Source of the DNA: Leifsonia sp040686855
GTDB lineage: Bacteria; Actinomycetota; Actinomycetes; Actinomycetales; Microbacteriaceae
Length of the DNA stretch: 64,000 bases
Assembly: GCF_040686855.1 (NCBI RefSeq)
Contig: NZ_JBFBOG010000001.1
Location: 186,001-250,000 of the forward strand
Direction of reading: 5' to 3'
Part shown: positions 63,982 to 64,000 of the stretch, in pieces
Layout of the letters: each line of letters opens with the position of its first letter
Numbering within the stretch: the stretch's first letter is position 1
Made by a program: the position numbers and the translations under genes
The notes under the pieces: model-generated
The model's database searches: none
The model's input: only the letters and a program-made list of their open reading frames with translations
What the model was told of the DNA's origin: nothing

Positions 63982-64000
63982 CGTGGAGGGGGTGACCCCC

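Noticed and set aside
63985..64000. Start of another gene at the right edge (GTG 63992)
   Set aside because: Only three codons remain and the GGAGGG is 1 nt from the GTG, so no call is possible.

Overview
The window is high-GC, gene-dense DNA from an actinobacterium, most likely a member of the Microbacteriaceae (Leifsonia-like). Supporting evidence: strong G/C third-position bias, GTG and TTG starts, probable leaderless promoters, a DtxR/IdeR-type iron box, a RamB-type glyoxylate regulator, an actinobacterial fdxA-dapC pair, a penicillin-acylase-family enzyme, and two small tandem proteins of a type I associate with Microbacteriaceae. The genus is inference. There are 54 protein genes, one partial at the left edge. 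I see no rRNA, tRNA, CRISPR array, transposase or prophage.

Layout. 1-5846: an operon for branched-chain (leucine-type) acyl-CoA catabolism (CoA-transferase, acyl-CoA dehydrogenase, biotin-dependent carboxylase alpha and beta), with a divergent TetR regulator and a duplicated operator between them. 6064-12041: penicillin-acylase-family enzyme, citrate synthase, dapC-fdxA and a small membrane protein. 12092-16043: iron box plus efeUOB iron uptake, then a lipoprotein. 16178-26072: alpha/beta hydrolase, TypA, and an oligopeptide ABC transporter whose operon is interrupted by an antiparallel membrane gene. 26284-31842: CPBP-family membrane protein, then the glycine cleavage operon gcvT-gcvH-gcvP behind a tandem glycine riboswitch. 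31915-32539: a toxin-antitoxin-like pair. 32653-38259: NrtR-type regulator followed by nadA-nadB-nadC-cysteine desulfurase (de novo NAD synthesis). 38328-42931: MFS exporter, then a tightly coupled group of AhpD-like protein, ADP-ribosylglycohydrolase, PfkB kinase and DUF488 protein. 42944-47507: glyoxylate shunt aceA-aceB with divergent ramB. 47608-53964: glycoside hydrolase, sugar ABC importer and LacI repressor. 54124-60677: FAD oxidoreductase, PucR regulator, semialdehyde dehydrogenase and omega-aminotransferase (beta-alanine or polyamine type catabolism). 60802-63981: NYN-LOTUS protein, quinone-oxidoreductase-like protein, two tandem paralogues and a small hypothetical.

The most unusual structure is a dispersed family of long, nearly perfect hairpins lying just after gene ends (47522-47587, 55568-55849 with four copies, 60702-60765, and a possible relic at 5907-5937). 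All share a CGGCGTGT/ACACGCCG core, and two have perfect 25-bp arms. They lack U-tracts, and I do not recognise them as a known element class. Other items to check are the ADP-ribosylglycohydrolase/kinase operon, the toxin-antitoxin-like pair with its own palindrome, the NYN-LOTUS protein, an OppB permease with an extra multi-helix block, and a set of start codons exactly 6 nt after a -10-like hexamer.
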